Assembly (NCBI GenBank): GCA_002919235.1 | Contig: PKEX01000029.1 | Location: 112,583-176,582, forward strand | Source: Clostridia bacterium | GTDB lineage: Bacteria; Bacillota; Limnochordia; DTU080; RSA5 | Length of the DNA stretch: 64,000 nt | Reading direction: 5' to 3' | Shown here: positions 24,931 through 34,390 of the stretch, piece after piece | How the letters are laid out: each line of letters opens with the position of its first letter | How positions within the stretch are numbered: position 1 is the stretch's first letter | Program-made: the position numbers and the translations under genes | Notes under the pieces: generated by a model | Told to the model about the DNA's origin: nothing | The model's database searches: none | The model's input: the letters and a program-made list of their open reading frames with translations, nothing else

Positions 24931-24960
24931 CAGTATGGCCGCCGCAAATCGGGCTTATTC
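24931..24960 (-). promoter_or_regulatory. Sigma-F/sigma-G type promoter of sigG
   Basis: Minus strand GAATA (24960-24956), 18 bases, CATACTG (24937-24931). This fits the forespore consensus (GMATR, 17-18 bases, CATnnTA) in six of seven -10 positions and lies about 30 bases before the sigG start, so forespore-specific and autoregulated expression is likely. Confidence 0.7.
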
Positions 24961-25053
24961 TGTCCGGGTTGACGGGGGAGGAATTGTCGGGACGCGTGGG
25001 TAGTAAGATGAACGGATCACGCGCCCCGCCGCGGCGACCGGGAGGGATGGGAC

Positions 25054-26043
25054 GTGCTGGAGGCTCCCACGGTGGTCTACGTCGACACGCTCCTCCTGCT
25101 GGCCTCCCTCAGCTTTCTCATGGATTACCTCTTGCTGTGGGCCACCGCCAAGGTAGGAAAGATGCCTTTGAGTCCCCGGCGCCTCGTCCTCGGCTCCGGT
25201 ATCGGCACGGCCTACTTTGTCCTCTACTATCTCTCGGGCAGGGGTGTAGGCGACGCCTACGGCTGGTTCCGCGCCTTCCCGGCGCTGGTGGCGGTCTCCT
25301 TCCTCATGCTGGTCGCGGCGTTCTATCCTCTTCCGTGGCGGGCGCTCGCGCGCGCGGCGGGATATTTTTACTTCATTGCGGTGAGTTCGGGAGGGGCGGG
25401 AATCGCGTCCCGGTATGCATTAGGGTGGGGCGCCGCCGGACAGCTGGCCGCGTCGATCGCAGCCATCCTGGTCATCGCCGAGCTCGGATGGGGAATCGTC
25501 CAGAGGAGCCTTTGGCAGCGCCTCTACCACGTCGCGCTGGAGGTGGAGCTTTTCGGGGAGAAGGCGGTCACCCAGGCGCTCCTGGATACGGGAAACCGCT
25601 TGAAAGATCCGCTGGGAGGCGCCCCCGTCATCATCGTGGAACACGGCGTCGTCGCCCGGCTGATGCCGGAACACCTGCGCCCGGCACTGCTGGAGATGGA
25701 GGGAGGAGACCTGGCCGGGATCAGCCGCCTGCTGGCGTCGGAGCGCTGGTCCTCCCGGTTCCGGGTCATCCCCTACAGCTCCCTGGGCAGAGAGAAAGGG
25801 CTTCTGGTGGGTTTTCGCCCGGACGCCGTCACCGTCGTCGCCGAAGGCCGCCGCGTGACGCTGACCGGCGTGGTGATCGGCATCAGCCCCAAACCCCTCG
25901 ACCCGGAGGGTTCCTACAGGGCCCTTCTCCACCCCGAGCTGCTGGAGGCCGCGCTGCGGGAAGGCGGCCGGCGGGCGGCGGCGTGGACTCTTTCCACGTC
26001 ACCTAGCGAAGGAGAGACGTCTCATGCTTCCACCGCTTCATAA
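25054..26043 (+). CDS. spoIIGA: Sigma-E processing peptidase SpoIIGA
   Basis: Aspartic protease in the mother-cell septal membrane that removes the pro-sequence of sigma-E. Five or so transmembrane helices (to about residue 150) precede the cytoplasmic protease domain with the catalytic aspartate in [13 protein letters not shown] near residue 187. The GTG start has GGGAGGG about 7 bases upstream. Its last 20 bases overlap sigE, its substrate's gene. A sigma-A promoter is not obvious upstream; TTGTCGG at 24984-24990 resembles a Spo0A box in part. Confidence 0.94.
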   Translation: MLEAPTVVYVDTLLLLASLSFLMDYLLLWATAKVGKMPLSPRRLVLGSGIGTAYFVLYYLSGRGVGDAYGWFRAFPALVAVSFLMLVAAFYPLPWRALARAAGYFYFIAVSSGGAGIASRYALGWGAAGQLAASIAAILVIAELGWGIVQRSLWQRLYHVALEVELFGEKAVTQALLDTGNRLKDPLGGAPVIIVEHGVVARLMPEHLRPALLEMEGGDLAGISRLLASERWSSRFRVIPYSSLGREKGLLVGFRPDAVTVVAEGRRVTLTGVVIGISPKPLDPEGSYRALLHPELLEAALREGGRRAAAWTLSTSPSEGETSHASTAS

Positions 26044-26749
26044 AGTGAGACTCGGTCTCAGGCTGGCGCTGATCCGCCTCATCTGGCGCGCCGGCCGGCC
26101 CGGCGCCGTCCACTACGTGGGCAGCAGCGAAGTCCTGCCCCCGCCTCTCACCCGGGACGAGGAGAGCCACCTGCTGAGCCGCCTCGAGTCGGGCGACAAG
26201 GCGGTCAAGAGCGTGTTGATCGAGCGCAACCTGCGGCTGGTGGTGTACATCGCCCGCAAGTTCGAGAACACCGGGATCCTGGTGGAGGATCTGGTATCCA
26301 TCGGCACCATCGGTCTCATCAAGGCGGTGAACACGTTCGACCCGGCGAAAAAGATCAAGCTGGCCACCTACGCGTCCCGCTGCATCGAGAACGAGATCCT
26401 CATGTACCTGCGGCGCAACAACAAGACGCGCGCCGAGGTCTCGTTCGACGAGCCGCTGAACACCGACTGGGACGGGAACGAGCTGCTCCTCTCCGACGTC
26501 TTGGGGGTGGAAAGCGATGTCACCAAGCACATTGAGGAGGAGGTGGACCGGGCCCTTCTCATGGGGGCGCTCGACCGGCTGACCGGCCGGGAGAAGCGCA
26601 TCATGGAGCTGCGCTTTGGGCTAAAAGACGGCCGGGAGAAGACGCAGAAAGAGGTGGCCGACGCGATGGGGATTTCCCAATCCTACATCTCCCGGCTGGA
26701 AAAGCGGATCCTCAAGAAGCTCAAGCGGGAGATCCACCGGATGCAGTGA
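26024..26749 (+). CDS. sigE: RNA polymerase sporulation sigma factor SigE (pro-sigma-E)
   Basis: Early mother-cell sigma factor of 241 residues. An N-terminal pro-sequence of about 30 residues ([15 protein letters not shown]) tethers it to the membrane until SpoIIGA cuts near [13 protein letters not shown]. Core signatures follow: [39 protein letters not shown] and [24 protein letters not shown] lies about 9 bases before the ATG inside the spoIIGA coding sequence, so the two are translationally coupled. It ends 8 bases from the convergent ftsZ stop. Confidence 0.97.
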   Translation: MLPPLHKVRLGLRLALIRLIWRAGRPGAVHYVGSSEVLPPPLTRDEESHLLSRLESGDKAVKSVLIERNLRLVVYIARKFENTGILVEDLVSIGTIGLIKAVNTFDPAKKIKLATYASRCIENEILMYLRRNNKTRAEVSFDEPLNTDWDGNELLLSDVLGVESDVTKHIEEEVDRALLMGALDRLTGREKRIMELRFGLKDGREKTQKEVADAMGISQSYISRLEKRILKKLKREIHRMQ

Positions 26750-26750
26750 G

Positions 26751-26770
26751 CCGCCGGCTAGGACCGGCGG
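26751..26770. terminator. Hairpin at the sigE/ftsZ junction
   Basis: A perfect 7-bp stem (26751-26757 with 26764-26770) and 6-base loop lie between or over the two convergent stops. There is no T run on either side, so a bidirectional terminator role is only possible. Confidence 0.35.
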
Positions 26771-27831
26771 CGCAGGAACGCGGGGATCTCCAGGTCGTCC
26801 GTCGCGAAGGGTTTGATGTCCAGCCGGTTCCGGGTACCGGTCCCTGCATACAGCCCGTGCGCGTCCGACCGGCCGGCCCCCTCGGTAAATCCCGTGGCGA
26901 TCACGGTCACCCGGATCTCGTCCTGCAGCGTGTCGTCGATGACGGCGCCGAAGATGATGACCGCCTCGGGATCGGCGGCTTCGGCGATGATCTCGGCGGC
27001 GTCGTTCACCTCGAAGAGGCCCAGGTTGCTGCTGCCGGTGATGTTGAGCAGGATGCCCCGGGCGCCCTCGATGGACGCTTCCAGGAGCGGGCTGGAGACC
27101 GCCTGTTTCGCCGCCTTGACGGCCCGGTCTTCGCCGGAGGCCCGCCCGATGCCCATCAGCGCCGAACCGGCGTTGCTCATGATGGTGCGGACGTCCGCGA
27201 AATCCAGGTTGATCAATCCCGGCACGGTGATGAGGTCCGAGATCCCCTGAACGCCCTGGCGCAGCACGTCGTCGGCGATCCGGAAGGCCTCCACCATCGA
27301 GGTGCGCCGGTCCACCACCTGGAGCAGGCGGTCGTTGGGGATCACGATGAGCGTATCCACCTTCTCCCGCAGCTCCGCGATGCCCCGCTCCGCCTGGGCC
27401 AGACGCTTTTTCCCTTCGAAGCTGAACGGTTTGGTGACGACGGCCACCGTCAGTGCCGACAGTTCCCGCGCGACCTCCGCCACCACCGGGGCACCGCCGG
27501 TGCCGGTGCCGCCGCCCATGCCCGCGGTGACGAAGACCATGTCCGCCCCTTCCAAGAGCGCCCGGATCTCCTCCCGGCTCTCTTCCGCGGCCCGCTGGCC
27601 GATCTCCGGGTTGGACCCCGCGCCGAGGCCTCGGGTGAGCTTGCTGCCCAGCTGCAGTTTGTGGCTGGCGTTGGAGGATTGAAGCGCTTGCGCGTCGGTG
27701 TTCATGGCAACGAATTGGACGCCTTGAAGCTCCGCCTCGATCATCCGGTTGACCGCGTTGCAGCCGCCGCCGCCTACTCCAATCACCTTAATATTGGCAA
27801 ATTGCCCCGTATCGGCGTCCAACTCGAACAT
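26758..27831 (-). CDS. ftsZ: Cell division protein FtsZ
   Basis: Tubulin-like GTPase that forms the division ring. GTP loop [19 protein letters not shown], tubulin signature [14 protein letters not shown], and the conserved C-terminal peptide [12 protein letters not shown] that binds membrane tethers. At 357 residues it is normal length. The ATG has GAGGAGG 8 bases upstream. It is preceded by ftsQ with an 83-base gap and no ftsA, so the usual FtsA tether must be encoded elsewhere or replaced, for example by SepF. Confidence 0.98.
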   Translation of the reverse strand: MFELDADTGQFANIKVIGVGGGGCNAVNRMIEAELQGVQFVAMNTDAQALQSSNASHKLQLGSKLTRGLGAGSNPEIGQRAAEESREEIRALLEGADMVFVTAGMGGGTGTGGAPVVAEVARELSALTVAVVTKPFSFEGKKRLAQAERGIAELREKVDTLIVIPNDRLLQVVDRRTSMVEAFRIADDVLRQGVQGISDLITVPGLINLDFADVRTIMSNAGSALMGIGRASGEDRAVKAAKQAVSSPLLEASIEGARGILLNITGSSNLGLFEVNDAAEIIAEAADPEAVIIFGAVIDDTLQDEIRVTVIATGFTEGAGRSDAHGLYAGTGTRNRLDIKPFATDDLEIPAFLRRRS

Positions 27832-27914
27832 GGGCTCGTCCTCCTCACACCGTGAAGAGCTGTGCTCATACGACCTTACTTTCCACGGGCCCCTGGTGAT
27901 TCCTCCCCGGCGGA

Positions 27915-28685
27915 TCACCTTTTGTCCCGGAAAACAGGGGTTTTCGGGTGTCTCAAGTCGATGTGGGACACGGGCAGCCGGCGGCGTTCGATCTCGGCCA
28001 AGAGCTCCTGCATCACGTAGGCCCGGTCGCTCATGTCCCCGTCCGTACCTAGCGCGACGGAGATCCCGTCGCGGGTGTACGCCGCCACCCCTTCACGGGT
28101 CACGTGCACTTCCGACAGGCTGGCAAGCCCTTCAGGGCTGAGGGCCCCCGCGAACTCCACCGCCTTGGCCAGCGCGGGGTGCTCCACCCTGTGCCCGGCG
28201 CGGGGCGCAAGCTCTTCGTCCACCGTGATCAATGGCAAGGAGACGGGCATGGCCTCAGTCCGGAACAGCGCGACGCCGTCGCCGTCCAGGGCCCAGAACT
28301 CCTCCCCCGCCAGCAGATACGCCACCGGGCGCCGCTCCTCCAGCTCCACCACCAGCGACGCCGGAAGCTTTCTCCGCACCCGGGCATCCTTCACCTGCGG
28401 ATGCGCGCGCAGCGCCTCCTGGACGGCCCGCACGTCCACCTCCAGGAGGTTCGCGCCCATCTCCAGGCCTGTCCACTCGGAGACGTCCGCGGCCGACAGG
28501 TGCTCGGCGCCGGCCACGACGATGGTGGTGAGGCGGAACAGCGGGCTTTGGAAGACCGCGTACACGGCCAGGACGGCGACGAAGAGGCCCAGCGCCAGGG
28601 TGAAGCCTCTGCTGGAAAAGGTGTGAGCCACGGGCGTGCCTGCCTTTCGCACCCGGTGTGGGATCGACAACCTGTCGTTCACCAT
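27915..28685 (-). CDS. ftsQ: Cell division protein FtsQ/DivIB
   Basis: Bitopic divisome protein of 256 residues: a short cytoplasmic N-terminus, one transmembrane helix ([17 protein letters not shown]), then a POTRA domain ([19 protein letters not shown]) and a beta domain ([16 protein letters not shown], typical of DivIB). The ATG at 28685 has GGAG 10 bases upstream. A GTG at 28631 is the alternative and would be needed if transcription starts from the extended -10 that overlaps the ATG. It lies between murA and ftsZ, in the usual cluster order except that ftsA is missing. Confidence 0.9.
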   Translation of the reverse strand: MVNDRLSIPHRVRKAGTPVAHTFSSRGFTLALGLFVAVLAVYAVFQSPLFRLTTIVVAGAEHLSAADVSEWTGLEMGANLLEVDVRAVQEALRAHPQVKDARVRRKLPASLVVELEERRPVAYLLAGEEFWALDGDGVALFRTEAMPVSLPLITVDEELAPRAGHRVEHPALAKAVEFAGALSPEGLASLSEVHVTREGVAAYTRDGISVALGTDGDMSDRAYVMQELLAEIERRRLPVSHIDLRHPKTPVFRDKR

Positions 28686-28718
28686 TATAGCACGGCTCCG
28701 GGGCTCCCCGGAGCCGTG
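28684..28718 (-). promoter_or_regulatory. Extended -10 promoter and hairpin before ftsQ
   Basis: Minus strand TGCTATAAT (28692-28684) is a perfect extended -10. Where a -35 should be, there is a 12-13-bp perfect inverted repeat (28691-28703 with 28706-28718) that overlaps the TG element. It could be an operator, or a murA terminator lacking a T run. Confidence 0.45.
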
Positions 28719-28750
28719 GCGAGCGACCGTCCCGCTGCCGGATTCCTCGC

Positions 28751-30022
28751 TCAAGGGACAGCGGCTTCCGTGGGGACGCGGCGGACGATCTTGGCACCCA
28801 CCGCGGCCAGTTTGCCGGCCAGGTCTTCGTACCCCCGGTCCAGGTGCTCCAGGCCCTCGATCACCGTCTCCCCCTCGGCCGCGAGCCCCGCCACCACCAA
28901 GGCGGCCGCGGCCCGCAGGTCGCTGGCTTCCACCCGGGCGCCTGAAAGCCGGCACGGCCCCCGCACTACGGCGACGCGGCCGTCGACGGTGATGTCGGCG
29001 CCCATGCGCCGCAGTTCATCCACGTGTTTGAAGCGGCTGGAGTAGATGGTCTCCGTCACGATGCTGGTCCCCAGCGCCCGGGTGAGCATCGCGACCACCT
29101 GAGGCTGCATATCAGTAGGAAAGCCGGGATAGGGCTGGGAGCGGATGTGGAGCGGCTTCAACACCCCGTCGCCGAACACCCGCAAGGTCTCCCCGTTCAC
29201 CTCGACGCCGGCGCCGGCCTCCACCAGCTTTGCAGCGACGATCTCCATGTGCTCGATGATGACGGGGCTGAGGGTGACGTCGCCGCCGCAGACTGCGGCG
29301 CAGACCGCCAGCGTCCCGGCCTCGATGCGGTCGGGGATCACCGTGTAGTCCACGCCGCCCAGGGGACCGGCGACGCCGCGGATCCGGATGGTGTCGGTGC
29401 CGGCCCCCCGCACCCGGCCGCCCATGCAGTTGATGAAGTTCTGCACTTCGATGATCTCCGGCTCCCGGGCGGCGTTGCGGATCACCGTCTCGCCGTCGGC
29501 TACCGCTGCGGCCATCATCAGGTTCTCGGTCGCCCCGACGCTGGGCAGGTCCAGGTGAATTTCGGCGCCCTGCAGCTTCGCGGCCCGCCCGTGGATGTAG
29601 CCGTGCCGCTCGTCAATGACGGCCCCCAGCGCTCTCAAGCCGGCGAGGTGCAGGTCGACGGGCCGGGCGCCGATGGCGCAGCCGCCGGGCTGGGCGATCT
29701 TCACTTCGCCCAGCCGCCCCAGCAGCGGGCCCATCACTTGGATGGACGCCCGCATGCGGCGGACGGCGTCCCGGGGTGCTTCGGGATGGAGGTCCCGCGC
29801 TTCGATGTACAGTACGTCCCCGTCCAGCTGGCAGCGGGCGCCCAGCCCTTCCAGGACCTCGATCATGTTGAGCACGTCGCCGATGTAGGGCACGTTGCGG
29901 ATGACGCACGGCTCCCGGGTGAGCAGGGACGCAGCCATGAGCTTGAGCACCGCGTTCTTGGCCCCGCTCACCCGGATGTGGCCCCGCAGCTGCCTGCGCC
30001 CCTCGATCGAGAGCGTCGGCAT
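28751..30022 (-). CDS. murA: UDP-N-acetylglucosamine 1-carboxyvinyltransferase
   Basis: First committed enzyme of peptidoglycan precursor synthesis; transfers enolpyruvate from PEP to UDP-GlcNAc. Start MPTLSIEGRRQLRGHIRVSG, SGAKNAVLKLMAASL, and the catalytic cysteine in PGGCAIGARPVD (the fosfomycin target, here intact). At 423 residues it is normal length. An upstream in-frame extension was dropped because family members start at this methionine. It lies between murB and ftsQ; Bacillus has no murA in this position. Confidence 0.97.
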   Translation of the reverse strand: MPTLSIEGRRQLRGHIRVSGAKNAVLKLMAASLLTREPCVIRNVPYIGDVLNMIEVLEGLGARCQLDGDVLYIEARDLHPEAPRDAVRRMRASIQVMGPLLGRLGEVKIAQPGGCAIGARPVDLHLAGLRALGAVIDERHGYIHGRAAKLQGAEIHLDLPSVGATENLMMAAAVADGETVIRNAAREPEIIEVQNFINCMGGRVRGAGTDTIRIRGVAGPLGGVDYTVIPDRIEAGTLAVCAAVCGGDVTLSPVIIEHMEIVAAKLVEAGAGVEVNGETLRVFGDGVLKPLHIRSQPYPGFPTDMQPQVVAMLTRALGTSIVTETIYSSRFKHVDELRRMGADITVDGRVAVVRGPCRLSGARVEASDLRAAAALVVAGLAAEGETVIEGLEHLDRGYEDLAGKLAAVGAKIVRRVPTEAAVP

Positions 30023-30084
30023 CGCGGCCGTCCCGTGGCCGCCGCATTGGACTCGAACGGGGGAAAACGCGCCGGGTCCCGCAG

Positions 30085-30999
30085 TCACTCTCCATCCCAC
30101 CCCACGAGCTCAACTTCCAGCTCCAACTCGATGCCAAACCGATCGCGTACCCTATTCCGTGCCAGGTCGATCAGGCTCTTGACATCCTCGGCCCTGGCGT
30201 CGCCGCGGTTGACGATGAAATTGCCATGGACCGTCGAGATCTCCGCTCCCCCGATCCGGGTCCCTTTGAGCCCCGCCGCCTCGATCAGCCGGCCGGCGTA
30301 GTCGCCGGGAGGATTCTTAAAGACGCTGCCCGAGCTGGGCATTCCCAGGGGCTGCGTCCTGCGGCGCCGGGCCGCGAACTCCTTCATCCGCGCGGTCACC
30401 GCCTGCGGATCGTCCCGGGTGAGCCGGAACTCGGCGGCCACCACCACGGGCCGGCTCTCCCGGATGAGCCCGCTCCTGCGGTAGGAGTACCGCATCTCCT
30501 CGGGCCCGGCGGAGAACCGTCTCCCCTCCCTCGAGACCAGCTCCGCCTTGACCAGGACCCGGCTGGTCTCGCCCCCGTGTGCGCCGGCGTTCATCGCCAC
30601 GGCCCCGCCCACGGTCCCCGGAACGCCTCCGGCCCACTCCAGGCCCGACAGGCCGTGGTCAGCAGCGATCTTGGCCAGCTTCGGAAGGGACGCGCCTGCC
30701 TGGGCCCGGACGGTCTCGCCCGCGACGGCGATGCGCCCCAGGGCATGCCCCAGCCGCAGGACGACGCCGCGCACGCCCGCATCGCTGATCAGGAGGTTGC
30801 TGCCGCAGCCCATGACGTAGACCGGTACCCCGAACTCCCTCGCTGCCAGCAGGGTCGCGACCACGTCTTCCTCGGCGGCGGCCTCCACCAGGATGTCGGC
30901 CGGCCCGCCGATGCGGTAGGTGGTGTAACGTTTGAGAGGTTCGTCGAAGCGGACGTCCCCTTGAATTTCCGCGAGAAGCCTCTTTTTCAGGCCCTCCAC
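30085..30999 (-). CDS. murB: UDP-N-acetylenolpyruvoylglucosamine reductase
   Basis: FAD enzyme that reduces the enolpyruvyl group to lactate, giving UDP-MurNAc. FAD-binding segments TTYRIGGPADILVEA and VMGCGSNLLISDAGVRG, catalytic region GMPSSGSVFKNP and the last conserved part STVHGNFIVNRGDA. It is the type with a single shortened C-terminal domain (type II), as in Firmicutes. GTG at 30999 is preferred to the GTG two codons earlier because AGGAGG is then 7 bases upstream. A good promoter lies directly before it. Confidence 0.96.
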   Translation of the reverse strand: MEGLKKRLLAEIQGDVRFDEPLKRYTTYRIGGPADILVEAAAEEDVVATLLAAREFGVPVYVMGCGSNLLISDAGVRGVVLRLGHALGRIAVAGETVRAQAGASLPKLAKIAADHGLSGLEWAGGVPGTVGGAVAMNAGAHGGETSRVLVKAELVSREGRRFSAGPEEMRYSYRRSGLIRESRPVVVAAEFRLTRDDPQAVTARMKEFAARRRRTQPLGMPSSGSVFKNPPGDYAGRLIEAAGLKGTRIGGAEISTVHGNFIVNRGDARAEDVKSLIDLARNRVRDRFGIELELEVELVGWDGE

Positions 31000-31028
31000 G
31001 TTCACGCCTCCTACGGCTCAAGGGGGCA

Positions 31029-31056
31029 GTTATACCGTATGCCCACCCGAATTCAA
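31029..31056 (-). promoter_or_regulatory. Sigma-A type promoter of murB
   Basis: Minus strand TTGAAT (31056-31051), 16 bases, TATAAC (31034-31029). This suggests that murB-murA-ftsQ-ftsZ can be transcribed apart from the upstream part of the cluster. Confidence 0.6.
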
Positions 31057-31116
31057 GTGTTCCCGGGGGAATTTCCCAGCTCCCCCGGCGACTGCACGCC
31101 CGGACGGGCCCTTCCC

Positions 31117-32256
31117 TCAGCGCGCCCGCCCGCGCGCCGCCACTGCCGCTTCGATCAGGGCGACGATCTCCCAGACGGCGCCGGGCTTTCCCAGGCTCCG
31201 GCTGGCTTGGGCCATGCTTCGGAGGGCCGCCTCATCCCCAAGCAGCTCCGACACGGTGCGATACAGCGCTTCCCCGTTGAGGTCCCGGTCGAGGATCACC
31301 CGGGCGGCGCCCGCCCGCTCCAGCACCCGGGCGTTCTTCTCCTGGTGGTTTTCGGCGGCGAAGGGATACGGGATCAGCACCGCGGGAAGCCCTCTGGCCG
31401 TCACCTCGGCGATGGAGATCGCCCCGGCTCGTCCCACCACAAGGTCGCTGGCGGCCAGAGCCGCGGGCATATCGTAGAGGTACGGGACGATCAGCACGTT
31501 GCCGTACGCCCGTCCCTCGCCGAGGACGGGCCTGCCCTCCGCCCGCGGGACCGGCAGCGCGTCCAAGAGGGCGTCAAATCCCCCACGCCCCGCCGCGACC
31601 AGGAACTCCGCATCCAGCCTTTGCAGCTTGGGGAAGGCTTCGCAAACGGCGCGGTTGATAGAGCGGGCTCCCTGGCTGGCTCCGGTGATCAACACCCGCT
31701 TGCGCCCGGGATCCAGCCCCAGCCTCTTCGCCCCTTCCGCCCGGGTGATCTCGCAAATCTCCGGGCGGATGGGATTGCCGGTCACCACCAGCTTGTCCCG
31801 CTGCCGGAAGCCCGCGGCGGCCGCCTCGTAGCCCAGCGCCACCTTGTCCGCGACGTAGGCCAGGATGCGGTTGGTGACGCCGGGATGGGCGTTCTGCTCC
31901 TGGATGACGGTGGGGACACCCAGCAGTGCGGCGGCGAGCACCACGGGGCCCGCGGCGTAGCCTCCGGTGCCGACGCAGGCGTCGGGCGCGAACTTGCGGA
32001 CCAAGGCGACAGCCTCGCCCACGCCCTTGGCCGCAGTGAAGGCCGAGCGGACCAGGCGCCACGAGAGCCTGCGGGGGAACGAGTCGGCCGAAATGAACTC
32101 GATGGGGAACCCTTCCCGGGGGACGATCTCCTTCTCCAGGCCCCGGCGGGTCCCGGCGAACAGCACCTCGGCGCCCTTTTCCAGCAAGGCCTTGCCGATG
32201 GTGATGCCGGGGTAGATGTGGCCGCCTGTCCCGCCTCCTGCGATGAGCACTTTCAC
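31117..32256 (-). CDS. murG: MurG transferase (lipid II synthesis)
   Basis: Membrane-associated glycosyltransferase that adds GlcNAc to lipid I to make lipid II. GGGTGGHIYPG donor/lipid loop, QEQNAHPGVTNR and the UDP-binding region GRAGAISIAEVTARGLP are present. At 379 residues it is normal. The GTG start overlaps the ftsW stop by 4 bases, so it is translationally coupled to ftsW. Confidence 0.97.
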   Translation of the reverse strand: MKVLIAGGGTGGHIYPGITIGKALLEKGAEVLFAGTRRGLEKEIVPREGFPIEFISADSFPRRLSWRLVRSAFTAAKGVGEAVALVRKFAPDACVGTGGYAAGPVVLAAALLGVPTVIQEQNAHPGVTNRILAYVADKVALGYEAAAAGFRQRDKLVVTGNPIRPEICEITRAEGAKRLGLDPGRKRVLITGASQGARSINRAVCEAFPKLQRLDAEFLVAAGRGGFDALLDALPVPRAEGRPVLGEGRAYGNVLIVPYLYDMPAALAASDLVVGRAGAISIAEVTARGLPAVLIPYPFAAENHQEKNARVLERAGAARVILDRDLNGEALYRTVSELLGDEAALRSMAQASRSLGKPGAVWEIVALIEAAVAARGRAR

Positions 32257-33356
32257 CCGCTCCCACCTCCCGCCCAGCGTGAGATGTTGAGCAGTACACC
32301 CACGGCCGCCAGGCTCACCACCAGAGAGGTGCTGCCGAAGCTGACAAAAGGCAGCGTAATCCCGGTGACCGGGAGGGAGCCGGTGGCGACGCCGATGTTG
32401 AGCATCGCTTGGAAGACCAGCATGGACGTGAGCCCTACAGCCAGCATCGAGCCGTAGAGGTCAGGAGCCAGGAGGGCGACCCGGTATCCTCTCCAGGCGA
32501 TGACGAAGAACAAAGCGACGACGGTCATCGTGCCCACGAAACCCAGCTCCTCCCCGAGGACTGAAAAGATGAAGTCCGTATGCTGCTCGGGAAGGTAGGC
32601 GAACTTCTGCCTCCCCGCGCCGAGGCCCAGCCCGAAGAGACCGCCTGAACCGATGGCCAGCAGCGACTGGATGATGTTCCAGCCCGAATCCAGCGGATCG
32701 GCCCACGGGTCCAGGAACGAGGTGATCCGGCGCCACCGGTACGGCCGGGTGTACACCAGAGCCGCCAGCACCGGCAGGCCCGCAAGGCCGATGCCCACCA
32801 GGTGTCCCAAGTTCACCCCGGCGGCGAAGAGCATGATCACCGCCGTCCCTACCAGGGCGATCCCCGTGCCGAAGTCGGGCTGGAGCATGATCAGCCCAAA
32901 GATCAGCCCGACGACGGCCAAAGGAGGAATCAGGCCCGACCAGAACCGGCGCATCCCGTCGCGCCGGTACGCGACGTACGCCGCGATAAAGTTGACCACC
33001 GCCAGCTTCACCAGCTCCGCCGGCTGGAAACGGATGCCGGCCACGTAGAGCCACGCCCGGGAGCCGCCGGCCTCAGAGCCCACCAAGAGGACGACCACCA
33101 GGAGAAAGACGGCCAAGGCGATCCCGGGCAGCGCCCAAGGCCGGAGCAGGCGGTAGTCAATCCGCTGTACCACCCAGAAGACGCAAAGGCCCAAGGCCGC
33201 CCCCACCAGCTGGCGCTTGATGTAGTAATAGGGATCCTGAAATCGCTGCATTCCCGTGGAATAGCTCGCGCTGAAGACGATCACCAGCCCGATGACGACA
33301 AGGCCGAGCGCGGCGGCGAAAATGATCAGATCAGGCCTCTTGGCGCGGGTGGACAT
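32253..33356 (-). CDS. ftsW: SEDS glycosyltransferase FtsW/SpoVE
   Basis: Polytopic peptidoglycan glycan polymerase of 367 residues with about ten transmembrane helices. SEDS motifs: VFSASY near the start, FQPAELVKLAVVNFIA, GAGRQKFAYLPEQHTDFIFS and the C-terminal ITLPFVSFGSTSLV. The ATG has AAAGGGGG 6 bases upstream. Only one such gene is present in the cluster, beside one class B PBP, so vegetative FtsW and spore-cortex SpoVE roles may be shared. It directly follows mraY; murD, normally between them, is missing. Confidence 0.95.
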   Translation of the reverse strand: MSTRAKRPDLIIFAAALGLVVIGLVIVFSASYSTGMQRFQDPYYYIKRQLVGAALGLCVFWVVQRIDYRLLRPWALPGIALAVFLLVVVLLVGSEAGGSRAWLYVAGIRFQPAELVKLAVVNFIAAYVAYRRDGMRRFWSGLIPPLAVVGLIFGLIMLQPDFGTGIALVGTAVIMLFAAGVNLGHLVGIGLAGLPVLAALVYTRPYRWRRITSFLDPWADPLDSGWNIIQSLLAIGSGGLFGLGLGAGRQKFAYLPEQHTDFIFSVLGEELGFVGTMTVVALFFVIAWRGYRVALLAPDLYGSMLAVGLTSMLVFQAMLNIGVATGSLPVTGITLPFVSFGSTSLVVSLAAVGVLLNISRWAGGGSG

Positions 33357-33427
33357 CCGTGGCCCCCTTTCGGCTCTTGTCCCATGGATCATATGCGGCG
33401 GGCGGCGGCGGGAAGAAGTCTTTCGCC

Positions 33428-34390
33428 TCAGGCCAGGGAAAGAAGGCCGATGACGCCCGAGACGGCGGCCAACAGCCAAAAGCGGACGACGATCTTCGTC
33501 TCGGCCCAACCCGATTCCTCGAAATGATGGTGGATGGGCGTCATCTTAAAAATCCGCTTTCCTTTGGTCAGCCGGAAATAGGGCACCTGAATCATCACCG
33601 AGAGGATCTCGACGAGGAAGATCGAGACGATGATGGGCAGCGCGAGCTGAGTGCGGGTCAGGACCGCCAGCGCCCCGATGGCTCCCCCCAGCGCCAGCGC
33701 CCCCGTATCCCCCATGAACACCTGAGCGGGATGCGCGTTGAACCAGGCGAATCCGAGGCAAGCCCCGGCCACGGCCGCGGCGAACACCGCGGCGTCGGGC
33801 TGGCCGGCGCGCAGCGCGATGACGGTATAGATGATGCAGGCGATGGCCGAAGTCCCCGCCGCAAGCCCGTCCAGGCCGTCGGTGAAATTGGCCGCGTTGG
33901 CCGTCCCGGCCACCGCGACCACGCACAAGAGGAAAAACAGGAGCGGCGAGAGTTCCCAGGCGTCTCCGGTGAACGGGACAATCACTTCCGGCCCCAGCCC
34001 GGGCGTGTTCAAAGCGTAAAGCGCAATCCAGGCGGCGATCACCAGCTGGGCCGCGAGCTTGCTCCGCGCGCGAAGGCCCAACGAGCGTTTTCTCACCACG
34101 ATGATGAAGTCGTCTACCAAGCCGATGAGGGCAAAGGCCAGGGTGACCAGGATGAGCCGGAGCGCCGTGCCGCTTCCCGGTTCCGCGAAGACCAGCGTGG
34201 CCACGACCGCGGCGAAGACGATGAGCACCCCGCCCATGGTGGGGGTTCCGGCTTTGCCCAGGTGCGCCTTGGGCCCTGCGCTCCGGATGTGCTGGCCGAA
34301 CTTGAGGCGCCGCAAGAATGAAATGGTGGACGGCCCCAGGAGCACCGCGACGAAGAAACTTAACAGACCGGCGTAGATCGGCGCGTTCAC
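33428..34390 (-). CDS. mraY: Phospho-N-acetylmuramoyl-pentapeptide transferase
   Basis: Integral membrane enzyme of 320 residues with ten predicted helices; moves phospho-MurNAc-pentapeptide onto undecaprenyl phosphate to form lipid I. Motifs: GTPTMGGVLI, LVDDFIIVVRKRSLGL, NAANFTDGLDGLA and the HHHFE near the C-terminus. The GTG start overlaps the murF stop by 4 bases. Confidence 0.97.
   Translation of the reverse strand: MNAPIYAGLLSFFVAVLLGPSTISFLRRLKFGQHIRSAGPKAHLGKAGTPTMGGVLIVFAAVVATLVFAEPGSGTALRLILVTLAFALIGLVDDFIIVVRKRSLGLRARSKLAAQLVIAAWIALYALNTPGLGPEVIVPFTGDAWELSPLLFFLLCVVAVAGTANAANFTDGLDGLAAGTSAIACIIYTVIALRAGQPDAAVFAAAVAGACLGFAWFNAHPAQVFMGDTGALALGGAIGALAVLTRTQLALPIIVSIFLVEILSVMIQVPYFRLTKGKRIFKMTPIHHHFEESGWAETKIVVRFWLLAAVSGVIGLLSLA

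Noticed and set aside
24977-24985. GGAGGAATT as a sigma-H -35 element for spoIIGA
   Set aside because: It fits the sigma-H -35 consensus well, but no GAAT-type -10 lies 11-13 bases downstream, and spoIIGA is a sigma-A/Spo0A gene in the studied species.
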